A stretch of DNA of 63,790 nucleotides from Fidelibacterota bacterium (GCA_029936965.1 JAPYRG010000010.1:7039-70828), one strand, 5' to 3'. Counted from the stretch's first letter, positions 25,858-35,209 are shown. Program-made: numbers and translations. The notes: generated from the letters alone by a model not told the origin.

Positions 25858-26579
25858 TATATATTCCGTTCTTTTTTGATTGTTTGATATGCATTGTTAA
25901 CGGCCTTGAATTTTTCTTCTGCAATATGTTGCAAATCTATACCAAGGTGCGATACTTTATCTGGGTGATATTTATTTGCCATTTTACGATATCCTTTTTT
26001 TACTTCATCATTATTGCACGATGGATCAAGTTCTAATATTTTATATGCATGTTTATTATCTTTTATAAACATTGCTTTAATACTTTCATAATCTTTTTGA
26101 TTAATATTTAGGTATCCTGCAATGGTATGAATGACTTTTATTTCACTATCATCAATATGTCTATCTGCAAATGCTAATCCAAATAAGATATGGATTAATT
26201 CTATTCTACTGGGATGATCCATCGATCGTTGAATTTGTTTGCACACATCTCTTAAAGGATAATCCTGTTTTAAAATATCCTTAAATAGAATCATAAAATA
26301 TTGAACATCAGAAGATTTTAATTCTTTATTTAGAAAATCTTTTACGTATTTAAGCTCTGATCGCAATAGCTTATTATCCGCCTTCATTACTTTTGCAAAT
26401 AACACCATAAGCGACACAATGAAATCACCAGCTTGTGTATTGGATTTACTATAATTTCCTTGATAGTTTTTAACTGAACCTGCGTTCATTGATGCCCAGG
26501 CATAGCCAAGAATTCCGCCTATTGGCCCTCCTAGGACCCATCCTAGCCCACCCCAAAAAAGTTTTTTATTTAATGACAT
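25857..26579 (-). CDS. djlA: DjlA-like membrane J-domain co-chaperone with TerB domain
   Basis: 240 residues. A Gly-rich N-terminal membrane segment (GGLGWVLGGPIGGILGYAW) is followed by a TerB-like helical domain (about 45-165) and a C-terminal J domain (about 175-240) with the HPD tripeptide in MANKYHPDKVSH. This is the DjlA order, so it probably recruits DnaK to the inner membrane. First gene of a four-gene unit with the mutase, PAP2-like protein and birA; the link to those enzymes is unclear. Confidence 0.88.
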   Translation of the reverse strand: MSLNKKLFWGGLGWVLGGPIGGILGYAWASMNAGSVKNYQGNYSKSNTQAGDFIVSLMVLFAKVMKADNKLLRSELKYVKDFLNKELKSSDVQYFMILFKDILKQDYPLRDVCKQIQRSMDHPSRIELIHILFGLAFADRHIDDSEIKVIHTIAGYLNINQKDYESIKAMFIKDNKHAYKILELDPSCNNDEVKKGYRKMANKYHPDKVSHLGIDLQHIAEEKFKAVNNAYQTIKKERNI

Positions 26580-26637
26580 AATGAATTTATTTATTTCAAT
26601 TACTTCTAGTTATAGCTGAAAACTACACAGTATCATA

Positions 26638-27210
26638 ATGGTGAAAAAGTTATATTCATCCATGGACTTTCCTTTAAAGACAAGGCTCGCACTATTTTTT
26701 AATTATCTAATTTATAAGTCAGTTAAAGATTTAACATTAGGAATTAATGATAATAACACTTCTATTTCACGAGTCTTATTTATTCTTCCAGAAGAAATTA
26801 ATTATTCCCGTGTTGTAAGAATATTTTTACAATCTATATATAATGCTATGGGGCCAAATCCAACTATGAACATTGATTATGCTTTATCAAAACAAAGCAT
26901 GATTTCATACGATGGATTAATAAATAATCCGTTAATATTATTTTCTTCTGATGATCAAAATTATTGGGGATTACCAAATAATCAATTGATCAATGTATGT
27001 AAGAGGCTAGAGTTTCATGCAGTGATTGATTTAAATCCTGAATTCAATCCATTTGCAACAAGTTTAATTAAGTATATAAAAGCAAATATTAAAATTGGCT
27101 ATTATTCAACATATGCTGAAAAATATTATAATATACTTATTGAAAGAAAAGATACGGACTTTCTAGAAAGAGGCAATAGTTATATACTGCAGCTATTAGG
27201 CCTAAAATAA
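26638..27210 (+). CDS. conserved-looking protein of unknown function (DUF6913-like)
   Basis: 190 residues, no signal peptide or membrane segment. The segment RLEFHAVIDLNPEFNPFATSLIKYIKANIKIGYYS resembles the core of glycosyltransferase-9-like or DUF6913 proteins of Bacteroidota, where VIDLN ... IGY lies at the same place, but no catalytic residues are evident. It is divergent from the djlA-like gene with only 58 bp between starts. Similarity is from memory and weak. Confidence 0.5.
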   Translation: MVKKLYSSMDFPLKTRLALFFNYLIYKSVKDLTLGINDNNTSISRVLFILPEEINYSRVVRIFLQSIYNAMGPNPTMNIDYALSKQSMISYDGLINNPLILFSSDDQNYWGLPNNQLINVCKRLEFHAVIDLNPEFNPFATSLIKYIKANIKIGYYSTYAEKYYNILIERKDTDFLERGNSYILQLLGLK

Positions 27211-27293
27211 AAAAATTAAACTTTTTTCAACAAATCATTGCCACGGTATAGGTCTCCGATTAATTTAACCGCCGATTTTAGTAGGTATTATTT

Positions 27294-27665
27294 ATGTTAG
27301 ATGAAGGAATAATCTGTCCAAATTGTGGTGCGAACATTGAAGAAATGGATCTTCGCAAAAAACTTGCGTGCACTCATTGTAAAAAAGATCTAAAAGATAG
27401 GAACTATCTTGACTTCCTTGAATACCTTATGGCAAATGGTATCGTAGAGAATTTGGATTTTTTCGATGTATCAGTTTATAGCGAAGATATTGAAAGATTT
27501 GATCCTGAGGATGAAGATGATGTAGATGTAACTGTGCACGAAAAAAGAAAAGAAGTATTTAACTTATATGAGAATGAAATGGTTCAGCAGCAGAAGGAAG
27601 AAGATATGAACTATAAAGATTTTGAAGGTCTTGATGAGGACTGGGAAGATTTTAACAGTACTTGA
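27294..27665 (+). CDS. small acidic zinc-ribbon protein
   Basis: 123 residues. A single zinc ribbon is at residues 7-29 (CPNCGANIEE ... CTHCKK), followed by an Asp/Glu-rich tail (DRFDPEDEDDVDVTVHEKRKE, QQQKEEDMNYKDFEGLDEDWEDF). No DNA-binding helix is evident. It is followed 21 bp later by a DUF3467 gene with a strong ribosome-binding site, so the two are probably co-expressed. Function unknown. Confidence 0.6.
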   Translation: MLDEGIICPNCGANIEEMDLRKKLACTHCKKDLKDRNYLDFLEYLMANGIVENLDFFDVSVYSEDIERFDPEDEDDVDVTVHEKRKEVFNLYENEMVQQQKEEDMNYKDFEGLDEDWEDFNST

Positions 27666-27686
27666 TTTATTTAGGAGGATATCAAC

Positions 27687-28007
27687 ATGGAAGAGAAAAA
27701 AAAAGTTCAGCAGATCAATATTGAATTGGATGAAAAAGTAAGTGGAGGAGAATATGCAAATTTTGTTGTTGTTACACATTCTCCTGCAGAAGTAGTAATG
27801 GATTTCACTAAATTATTGCCTGGAGTTTCAAAAGCTAAGGTCCATTCAAGGATTATTATGGCACCTCCTCATGCCAAAGCATATTTAATGGCTTTGACTG
27901 ATAATTTAAAAAAATTTGAATCTAAATATGGTGAGATTAAAACACCAGGGCAAGAGGGCTTCACTGAATTTGGCGTTAAGCCGCCTGAAGATGTTCTTCC
28001 AAATTAG
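27687..28007 (+). CDS. DUF3467 family protein
   Basis: 106 residues matching the DUF3467 pattern: KVSGGEYANFVVVTHSPAEVVMDF, then SRIIMAPPHAKAYLMALTDNLKKFESKYGEI. The family is small, cytoplasmic, widespread in bacteria and functionally uncharacterised. An AGGAGG ribosome-binding site (27673-27678) precedes the ATG. It ends 3 bp from the convergent PAP2 gene. Confidence 0.85.
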   Translation: MEEKKKVQQINIELDEKVSGGEYANFVVVTHSPAEVVMDFTKLLPGVSKAKVHSRIIMAPPHAKAYLMALTDNLKKFESKYGEIKTPGQEGFTEFGVKPPEDVLPN

Positions 28008-28010
28008 AAT

Positions 28011-28592
28011 TTATTCATATTGAACCCAGGTTCGTCCTCTTTTTAGCTCTCGCATTTTTATTAAGACCCATATAGTGATAAATAACCAAGCTATACCATA
28101 GCCATATAGCCCGCCAAAGATTACATCACCAGGGTAATGAACCCCTACGTATACTCTGCTAATAGAAACACTAAGCGCTAAAAAGAATAATGGGTTTTTC
28201 CATCGTTCATAGAAATATGATAAGATGGTAGTTGCACAAAATATGTTAGCAGCATGTGCTGACACAAATCCATACTTTCCACCCTTACCAATCAATACAT
28301 TGATTGTATCACCCAACGTATGCGAGGGTCGTAGGCGAGCAATCGTAGGTTTAATTACTTCTACAACGGTTAGATCAGTTATTCCAGTAGCAATCAATAT
28401 TATTCCAAGAGCAATCCTTGCACGCTTTCCACCTCTAAAACCTAGAATTAGAACGCCAATTATTACAGGGATTGCCCATAAATCCTCATTTGTTATTGTA
28501 ACAAAAAATAGATCAAAAATAGGATTAGAAAGAAAATCGTTGATTAAGTATAATATTTTCCGATCAATAATATCTAAAAAACCAATCATCAA
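28011..28592 (-). CDS. PAP2-family phosphatase (membrane)
   Basis: 193 residues, five to six transmembrane segments. All three phosphatase motifs are present: KPTIARLRP (K-x6-RP), SAHAAN (in place of PSGH; His kept) and SRVYVGVHYPGDV (SR-x5-H-x3-D). Members dephosphorylate undecaprenyl pyrophosphate, phosphatidic acid or lipid A. It lies 16 bp after the Ni-SOD gene on the same strand. The substrate is not predictable, though undecaprenyl pyrophosphate recycling is the commonest role. Confidence 0.88.
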   Translation of the reverse strand: MMIGFLDIIDRKILYLINDFLSNPIFDLFFVTITNEDLWAIPVIIGVLILGFRGGKRARIALGIILIATGITDLTVVEVIKPTIARLRPSHTLGDTINVLIGKGGKYGFVSAHAANIFCATTILSYFYERWKNPLFFLALSVSISRVYVGVHYPGDVIFGGLYGYGIAWLFITIWVLIKMRELKRGRTWVQYE

Positions 28593-28608
28593 AAGTCAGA
28601 AATAATAA

Positions 28609-29109
28609 TTAACTTTTTTCCAAAGCCCTTAGATGTTCTTTACCATGATCATCAAAGTATAGATTTATAAACTGACCTAATAATTGTTTAACTTTCTTAG
28701 GTTTTGATTGATCGACGTTTTGCTTGCACTTCATGGTAGCAACAATTATTTGCTGTAGAACAAGTGTTTGATCTACATATAATTGTCTTCCATCTTCATT
28801 GTTCATTTTAGGCTTAATTTTTTGGGCAAGAAAATAATCTGCTATCGTAGATTGAATTAATGTTGCATGCTCTTCTTTTGTATTAACCCATCGAATTAAT
28901 TGATTCATATTTTGCGCATTGGAGTCACTTTCAGACAACTGTTCAATTTGATGCATAGCCTTCTCAATTGTAGTAACATGCTCTTTTAGAAGAACAATAC
29001 GAGCGGCATCATCATAGATACCACATGGAACTTGACAATGACCAAACAAATGGTTCGAAGAATTAATAATAACTGCAGCAGCTAAATAAACGATATGCTT
29101 GAATTTCAT
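28609..29109 (-). CDS. sodN: nickel superoxide dismutase with a signal peptide
   Basis: 166 residues from ATG 29109. I prefer this to the ATG at 29118 because AAGGAG would otherwise sit only 1 nt from the start. Residues 1-23 form a signal peptide (hydrophobic core VYLAAAVII, ending NHLFG). The next residues are H24-C25-Q-V-P28-C29-G30-x-Y32, the Ni hook HCxxPCGxY, so signal cleavage would expose His1 as the axial nickel ligand. Classic Ni-SODs instead carry a short propeptide removed by SodX, and no sodX is nearby. The remainder is the four-helix bundle (RIVLLKEHVTTIEKAM, RWVNTKEEHATLIQ). It dismutates superoxide outside the cytoplasm. Confidence 0.93.
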   Translation of the reverse strand: MKFKHIVYLAAAVIINSSNHLFGHCQVPCGIYDDAARIVLLKEHVTTIEKAMHQIEQLSESDSNAQNMNQLIRWVNTKEEHATLIQSTIADYFLAQKIKPKMNNEDGRQLYVDQTLVLQQIIVATMKCKQNVDQSKPKKVKQLLGQFINLYFDDHGKEHLRALEKS

Positions 29110-29201
29110 GAATTTCATACTCCTTAATATTTACGTATTACTAGTTTTAATATTATTGTTTTATATTAAAATATGCAGCTTATCCTAATACAGCCTAGGT
29201 A

Positions 29202-32200
29202 TTAGAATTTTGCTTGAAGACGAAATACGATAACCCGCCCTAATTCAGGTCCTCCTTGTATCTCAGTATGCATGTGATCAAACATGTTATTTAATGTTAA
29301 CATTGCAGATAAATTATCATTGATATCATAGTCCATATGTAAATCAAAAATATTATAGGAGTCTATTATACCATAGTATATGCCTGATGACCATTGGAAA
29401 CCATCTACATGACGAAAATTTAAGGAGAAGGAATATGGCTTATCTTGCGGATCATACTGAAGTTTAAACCCACCTTTGTGTTTTGGCGCATTAATAGGAT
29501 CCTTTGCATTTGTTAATGGATTTAAAAAATCTGTTATACTTAAAAAGGAATAATTCATATCAAAAGATAGACTTCTTGTAATAAAATAAGTGATACTTGC
29601 ATCTATTCCACTAACATCAACTTCACCATAATTTAAATAGCCTACTACAACAGGTGGCGCAAGGCCCTTGATAGTATCCATTGCAGCGACACCTTCAATA
29701 TTATCTCTCCATTTATTAAATGATTCATCATAATCTTCAGCGTCTGCAATTATATTATTATCGGCTACATTAACAACATCATTTGTAATTCCATCTCCAT
29801 TCCAATCCGTTTCTAGTACCGATTTATTAATTATTATAGGCGTAATAAAGGTTGGGCGACTAATAAAATTAGAAAAATGATTAGTGAATAAATCAAGAGT
29901 TCCAAACATTCTTTGATTAATTCTACCTTTCCAGCCAAATTCCCATGTATCAATAATTTCTGCCTCAATTTCCGGGAGATCATCTGTAATATAATTATAA
30001 AAACCATCAATCTTTGGATCTACGGATGGATAAAATAATATATACTTTGATGTATCCATTGGCTCATAATTAAATGTTGTAGTATTAAAGAAGAAAGGTT
30101 GTCCTTCATTATTTCTAGGATATACATATCCTCCATCTGCGCCACGTGCATATACTTTAAATATGGCTACTCTTGTTACAAATATGTCTAGAAAAAGAGC
30201 CTGATTTGTGGGTGTGTTAAATGCCTTTGCCCATGTTAAGCGAAATGTTTGATTTTCTTTTGGACGGTATATTAAACCTACCTTTGGTGAGACTTGCAAT
30301 CCTTCCTTATCATCAAAATTAAATTCCCAATTTCTAATATTTACTTTTCTACCTTCTTCATTATTAAATAGCACCATATTTGTTAGGCGATCATGAACAT
30401 CCCACCTTGTTGCCTGAACAAGTTCAAATTTATCGGTAAGTTTCCAGTTAATTTGATAATAAGCACCTAATTCATTTACTATGCGTCGATTATTTTCATC
30501 ACTTTCATCAATTCCTTCATCAATTAACCCATCCCCATCATTATCAACACCATCTTTTATTGCATACATTACATTATCAATAGGCGTTCCATCTGCAGCC
30601 GTATCAATTGAAGCCCAGGTAGTGTATTGTTCACCACTATCATACCAGGTATTGTCATTTCGATCATAGAATGAATCTGGAGAACCTGCTTCTCCATTCC
30701 CGTTATTATCTCTTCTATCATGTAAATTGTTATCACGTAAAATAGTTCCTCTTGTATCGGGCATTGTCATAAAATAATCAACTCCCCATACAAAACGAAT
30801 TTTCCCACCTAAGAACTCATTTACTTGCTGTAATTGACTGCTAAATTTCTTTGAACGATCATAAATAGTTCCACCAGTTGCTAGATTACGAGTAGGGGAG
30901 TATGCTAAGGGAAATCTTGGGTCATAATCGCCTGAATAACTTGTATTTAGATAGCTTTGAAAGAACCAGTTTTTATATACCATTCTACCATGAACATATC
31001 GATATGTCCAACCATCAGCTAAATATCTTGCAATACCTGTAATATTTATATTTCTTGCTTTTGCATAGCCATGTGAAACGCTGAGTGTTAAATCTGGATT
31101 GATCTCCCAGTCTGCGCGTGTATCATAGCGGTAATTTTCAACATTAAAATCTGGATAATCATCAATGCCATCTTCATTCGCATCCTTTACAATGGTTGGG
31201 AGACCGCCATAATTCATTTTGAAATCACCTTCACCATCATATATACCATCATCGTTTGAATCGAAAATTAATTTCCCATCCTTTGTGTATTTAAAATCGC
31301 CCAATCCAACCTCCGGAATTGTACTACCGATGCGATCTGTCCAAGACATTCCAATTTCATCTAATTCATCTATTTCACCATCGCCATCATTATCTACGCC
31401 ATCATACCATCGCTCTGGATCATCATCTATCCCTGAGTCAATTTTTTCATCAATCAAACCATCATTATTATTGTCAACCCCATCTGCATATTTTTTCCCA
31501 AGCTTTTCTTGAGTAACAAACCATAATATTATTCCATTGGTGAGTATATAGCGATGAAATGGATCACTGGCAGCCATATCAATCATTTCTTGAGTAATTT
31601 CTGGTGAACCCGATTCTCCATCTCGAATAAAATTTTCATTATCAATATTATCTGCAAATCTTCTACCGACCCAATATGCTTCTGATCCTTCCCAGACGCC
31701 TAACATCTCCTCTGTAAACTCTGGGCCTGATTCTCCATTAGTACCCCCATCGTCAATACCATTATTTATTAATCGTGGACGACCGATAAAAGCAGGGTCA
31801 TGTCCTTCAAATTCATCTGGGTTATAATGATGCCAGTCTTCACCACGAAAAATTACACCAGACACTTTAAATCCAAATTTTCCTAATTTTCTTCCACCAA
31901 TACGAAGATCTTCAAAAGTAGATGCGTGACGCATAGTAAATTTTTGCATTGGGTCTGAATTTGTTTGAGACATTAAGCCTCCTTGTATATTTACACTTGT
32001 GGCGGTGCCATCCAAGGGAGAGCTTGTAATAATATTTAAAACACCTGTATATGCATTTGGCCCGTATAATGCAGAGGAGGGACCTAATACAACTTCAATT
32101 TGTTTTACATCTTCAAATGATACTGGAATTACATTATATGCAATTAATCGTAATGATGGAACATTTGCCATTCTACCATCTGTGAGCGTTAGAAGCCTTG

Positions 32201-32720
32201 AACTAAAAGAAGTATTGAACCCCCTTGCGCTTAAATTATAACTATCAATTCCAGATTGTGTGAACTCCACTCCTTTTACTGATTTCATATAGGCACCAAG
32301 ATTGGTATTACTTTCACGGCGGATATCCTTTTCCGTGATTACACTGATAGCAGCAGGGGCATCTTCCACACGCTCCCGCTTTCTTGATGCAGTAACCACA
32401 TATGTTTGCATTTGAATAGTTTTGCTTGCAAGGATAACATCAACAATCAATTCTTCATCCGCATTTACAGTAACGGATTGTTCCTTTATTTCGTAACCAA
32501 TATATGTGATTTTTAAAAGATGCTCACCAGCAGGAACACTAGATATAAGATATGCACCTTGTATATCTGTAGCTGCACCCATTGTCGTTCCATCAATAAC
32601 AATGTTTGCTCCAATAAGCGGATCGCCATTATCAAGATCGGTAACTATTCCTTTGATTGATCCTTTTTGTGCAAAGATTATGGAAATAGATAGTAAAAAA
32701 AGGACAAGATAATTTTTCAT
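29202..32720 (-). CDS. TonB-dependent outer-membrane receptor with N-terminal carboxypeptidase-D-like domain
   Basis: 1172 residues. Signal peptide 1-18 (ends SIIFAQ). A CarboxypepD_reg-like domain follows (about 20-105; GSIKGIVTDLDNGDPLIGANI), then a plug (about 115-235; TASRKRERVEDAPAAISVIT, YGPNAYTGVLNI), then a long barrel ending in a Phe (FRLQAKF). It has several Asp-rich calcium-type repeats, DGVDNDGDG-IDE, in extracellular loops (around 31,350-31,490 and 30,490-30,560 on the minus strand). The substrate is unknown; SusC-type receptors are paired with SusD, which is absent. The start lies 15 bp after a terminator hairpin that follows the T9SS gene. Confidence 0.93.
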   Translation of the reverse strand: MKNYLVLFLLSISIIFAQKGSIKGIVTDLDNGDPLIGANIVIDGTTMGAATDIQGAYLISSVPAGEHLLKITYIGYEIKEQSVTVNADEELIVDVILASKTIQMQTYVVTASRKRERVEDAPAAISVITEKDIRRESNTNLGAYMKSVKGVEFTQSGIDSYNLSARGFNTSFSSRLLTLTDGRMANVPSLRLIAYNVIPVSFEDVKQIEVVLGPSSALYGPNAYTGVLNIITSSPLDGTATSVNIQGGLMSQTNSDPMQKFTMRHASTFEDLRIGGRKLGKFGFKVSGVIFRGEDWHHYNPDEFEGHDPAFIGRPRLINNGIDDGGTNGESGPEFTEEMLGVWEGSEAYWVGRRFADNIDNENFIRDGESGSPEITQEMIDMAASDPFHRYILTNGIILWFVTQEKLGKKYADGVDNNNDGLIDEKIDSGIDDDPERWYDGVDNDGDGEIDELDEIGMSWTDRIGSTIPEVGLGDFKYTKDGKLIFDSNDDGIYDGEGDFKMNYGGLPTIVKDANEDGIDDYPDFNVENYRYDTRADWEINPDLTLSVSHGYAKARNINITGIARYLADGWTYRYVHGRMVYKNWFFQSYLNTSYSGDYDPRFPLAYSPTRNLATGGTIYDRSKKFSSQLQQVNEFLGGKIRFVWGVDYFMTMPDTRGTILRDNNLHDRRDNNGNGEAGSPDSFYDRNDNTWYDSGEQYTTWASIDTAADGTPIDNVMYAIKDGVDNDGDGLIDEGIDESDENNRRIVNELGAYYQINWKLTDKFELVQATRWDVHDRLTNMVLFNNEEGRKVNIRNWEFNFDDKEGLQVSPKVGLIYRPKENQTFRLTWAKAFNTPTNQALFLDIFVTRVAIFKVYARGADGGYVYPRNNEGQPFFFNTTTFNYEPMDTSKYILFYPSVDPKIDGFYNYITDDLPEIEAEIIDTWEFGWKGRINQRMFGTLDLFTNHFSNFISRPTFITPIIINKSVLETDWNGDGITNDVVNVADNNIIADAEDYDESFNKWRDNIEGVAAMDTIKGLAPPVVVGYLNYGEVDVSGIDASITYFITRSLSFDMNYSFLSITDFLNPLTNAKDPINAPKHKGGFKLQYDPQDKPYSFSLNFRHVDGFQWSSGIYYGIIDSYNIFDLHMDYDINDNLSAMLTLNNMFDHMHTEIQGGPELGRVIVFRLQAKF

Positions 32721-32735
32721 ATACTCACTCGTAAA

Positions 32736-32775
32736 AACAGACAGCCCTAATCCATAAGGATAGAGCTGCCTGTTT
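32736..32775 (-). terminator. large intrinsic terminator/attenuator between the T9SS gene and the TonB receptor gene
   Basis: Arms at 32736-32753 and 32758-32775 form an 18-position imperfect stem with an ATAA-type tetraloop. On the minus strand the stem runs into a T-tract (5 T), and the + strand is T-rich too, so it may work both ways. It lies 30 bp after the T9SS gene stop and only 15 bp before the TonB receptor ATG. Confidence 0.8.
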
Positions 32776-32805
32776 ATTTTTTTGTCAACTAATGAAAATA
32801 ATAAA

Positions 32806-35130
32806 TTATTTCATTAATGTCATTTTCTTCGTTGCATTGTATTTACCTGCTTTTACACGGTAAATATACATACCACTGGAAAGCATGCTTCCATTCATAT
32901 CACGACCATTAAAGGTCACATTATGACGACCAGCATTCAGATTCCCTGAATATACAGTTGCAACTTGTTGACCCATAATATTCCATACAGTTAACTCAGT
33001 ATATGCGTCTTCAGGAAGATCGATAGTAATCTGAGTAGTAGGGTTAAATGGGTTTGGAAAGTTATCATATAGTGCAAATTCCTTTGGAATCATTGATTCT
33101 TCAGATTCTACACCAACGCCACCTACATTTGCAAATACAGGGTTGACACGTTGCGTGGAAAAGTCAGGTATACAATTGTTTCCAACTTGGAAAACCAAAC
33201 GACCATTCGTTGTTAGAGCTCCTCCAGACATATAGAAGTCATCCACATAGAAAGATCCATGATCATCCCCAGTTGGTTGCACATGCATTACACCAACCTG
33301 AACAACAGCAGGTGTTTCTGCAGGGACCGTGCAAGCAAGTGATAGTTCATGCCATTCATCAGCTGTAGCACCTCTAAAATGAACTGAATCAATACCAATC
33401 ATACTCCAATTACTATCAAAGTATTTTGCAAATAGAACACCATGGCCATTACCTTGACTTAAGTCATCTGCACTATGCGTATAAAACATAGCGGATGCGT
33501 CAAACATATCGCCTGCTTCAAACTCTCCAGACCAGGATTGGAAAAAATTATTTTCCATATTTTCTCCACCAGAATACATGCCCCAAAGTTTTCGAGCTGA
33601 AGTCCCTTCATAGGCAACAAAGGTATCACTACTGTTATACAATAATTCACCAGTACTTACAGTAGCTTGACTATTTGCATTAGGATAAGTCTCCCAACCA
33701 GTAGCGTCAACTTCACATCCAGCGTTCGCTAAAGCATTACCTGGTGCTCCATAGTCATGATCAGAGTCATCCACTTGCACACCAGCTGACGCCAGTGCCC
33801 CAACAGCGTATGCACCAGCTGCCTGTGCTGTCTGAGTTATTGCAGAGACAGTTCCAACTCCAGCTGTTAGCAATGCTGTAAGAGTTGTTCCTGCATATGC
33901 GCCAACAGCGGCTCCCAATGCAGCTGCGTTTGCTGCAGGAAGTCCAAAAGTAGTAGTAGCAAGTGCTTGCATCCCTAAGTCAGCTAATGAATCTGCTGTA
34001 GCTACCAAGGCCGATACTTGGTCAAGCCCTAGCTGCATATAGTAAACTATCCATGGATGTGTATCAGGTACGCCATCATTATCAGTGTCGAGTAATATTG
34101 CTGGGTCAGAAAATTGACCAAACGTAGCAGCCAAAGCGCCGAGTGCGGATAAGGCATTACCGGTAAAGTAATATCCTGTAAATTGAAATGGTTCGTCACC
34201 GTTAAATGGTACGCCATCTCCTCCAACAGGGTCAAATAGATAACCCCATTCCAGCTCTGGATTAGGGATAAAACCATCATCGCCATCAATTGTTCCATCT
34301 TGATTCACATCAGCGCCAGAAGCACCAATCATTGGATATGTTCCTACATTAATTGCAGGATTTAAAGTTGCTAAATAAGGAATAGTTGTGTGATCACCAA
34401 AAGCACCCGTAACGCCGAATACTCTATTAAGGTTTCCTTCAGTATCAATACCTAATGTGGTTTCTACACCATCTTGCGCTTCCCAGTACACTTCTGCACT
34501 TTCGATTCTTTCAAAATTGGCATCGTATTGTGCAGTGATCATTCCCCAGCAGGTATGATCTGTTCCAATACCAAAATTAACACCTTCTTCATCAACATGT
34601 AAATCAGGAGCGTACATCTGATTCGCAAAGATTCCAGAAGTCACGATTCCAAAACCCCAAGTAGCAGTTCCTGCAGCTTCATCAACGACAGGCTCACCAC
34701 CTAATTGATAGGTAGCAGGATCTTCCACTGGTGGAATTGATATTGCTGTTGAACAGTCCTCTACATCAATAGTTGGATACGTACCACTGATAAACATATC
34801 CCCTTCATCGGATAGATTTAAATATAAATCTACACCATAGGCTTGTAGCAAAGCAGGATATATTAGCGGAACCGGAACTACTGCAATAGTATCACCAACA
34901 TCAAAGCTTAATAGTTCATGAGTGTATACGGGACTAGCAGCACTTGGCCAACTAGCAGTTACAGCATATCCATTTCCTGGATCTTCAACATCAGTCATTT
35001 CTCTTACTACATATGTATAATCTATATACACACTAATCATATGATAATACCCACCTAACTGAGCCTGACTAGGCTGTGGAATGATTATAGCTATAAAAAG
35101 AAAAAGACCTAATAACCTATTTCTATTCAT
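32806..35130 (-). CDS. secreted protein with T9SS type A C-terminal sorting domain
   Basis: 774 residues from ATG 35130, preceded by AAGGAGGT at the right distance; an ATG 42 bp upstream lacks this. Signal peptide 1-24 (LLGLFLFIAIIIPQPSQAQ). The middle part contains a dockerin/EF-hand-like loop (DVNQDGTIDGDDG), an unusual Ala/Thr/Leu-rich stretch (from about ALVATADSLADLG to VGALASAGVQ) and a jelly-roll, CBM-like region (NAGCEVDATGWE ... SFYVDDFYMSGG). The C-terminal about 85 residues are a Por-secretion-tail domain (NFPNPFNPTTQITIDLP, GMYIYRVKAG, KKMTLMK), which directs export by T9SS and cell-surface anchoring. Ligand unknown; a TonB receptor lies downstream. Confidence 0.85.
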   Translation of the reverse strand: MNRNRLLGLFLFIAIIIPQPSQAQLGGYYHMISVYIDYTYVVREMTDVEDPGNGYAVTASWPSAASPVYTHELLSFDVGDTIAVVPVPLIYPALLQAYGVDLYLNLSDEGDMFISGTYPTIDVEDCSTAISIPPVEDPATYQLGGEPVVDEAAGTATWGFGIVTSGIFANQMYAPDLHVDEEGVNFGIGTDHTCWGMITAQYDANFERIESAEVYWEAQDGVETTLGIDTEGNLNRVFGVTGAFGDHTTIPYLATLNPAINVGTYPMIGASGADVNQDGTIDGDDGFIPNPELEWGYLFDPVGGDGVPFNGDEPFQFTGYYFTGNALSALGALAATFGQFSDPAILLDTDNDGVPDTHPWIVYYMQLGLDQVSALVATADSLADLGMQALATTTFGLPAANAAALGAAVGAYAGTTLTALLTAGVGTVSAITQTAQAAGAYAVGALASAGVQVDDSDHDYGAPGNALANAGCEVDATGWETYPNANSQATVSTGELLYNSSDTFVAYEGTSARKLWGMYSGGENMENNFFQSWSGEFEAGDMFDASAMFYTHSADDLSQGNGHGVLFAKYFDSNWSMIGIDSVHFRGATADEWHELSLACTVPAETPAVVQVGVMHVQPTGDDHGSFYVDDFYMSGGALTTNGRLVFQVGNNCIPDFSTQRVNPVFANVGGVGVESEESMIPKEFALYDNFPNPFNPTTQITIDLPEDAYTELTVWNIMGQQVATVYSGNLNAGRHNVTFNGRDMNGSMLSSGMYIYRVKAGKYNATKKMTLMK

Positions 35131-35209
35131 TAGTACCTCCTTAAAGTATCTAATTAACTTTACTTTTTTCATTCTAAGACAAACGAATTTTTATACAATT
35201 CAAAGATCG

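Noticed and set aside
29185-29205. Hairpin CTAATAC/GTATTAG at the end of the TonB receptor gene
   Set aside because: Seven-base stem overlapping the stop codon, with no T-tract on the coding strand; too weak to call a terminator.
30481-32712. Several + strand ORFs of 60-100 codons, rich in Ser, His and Pro, opposite the TonB receptor
   Set aside because: They are the antisense reading of the Asp-rich repeats and other codons of the receptor gene; no ribosome-binding site or recognisable domain.
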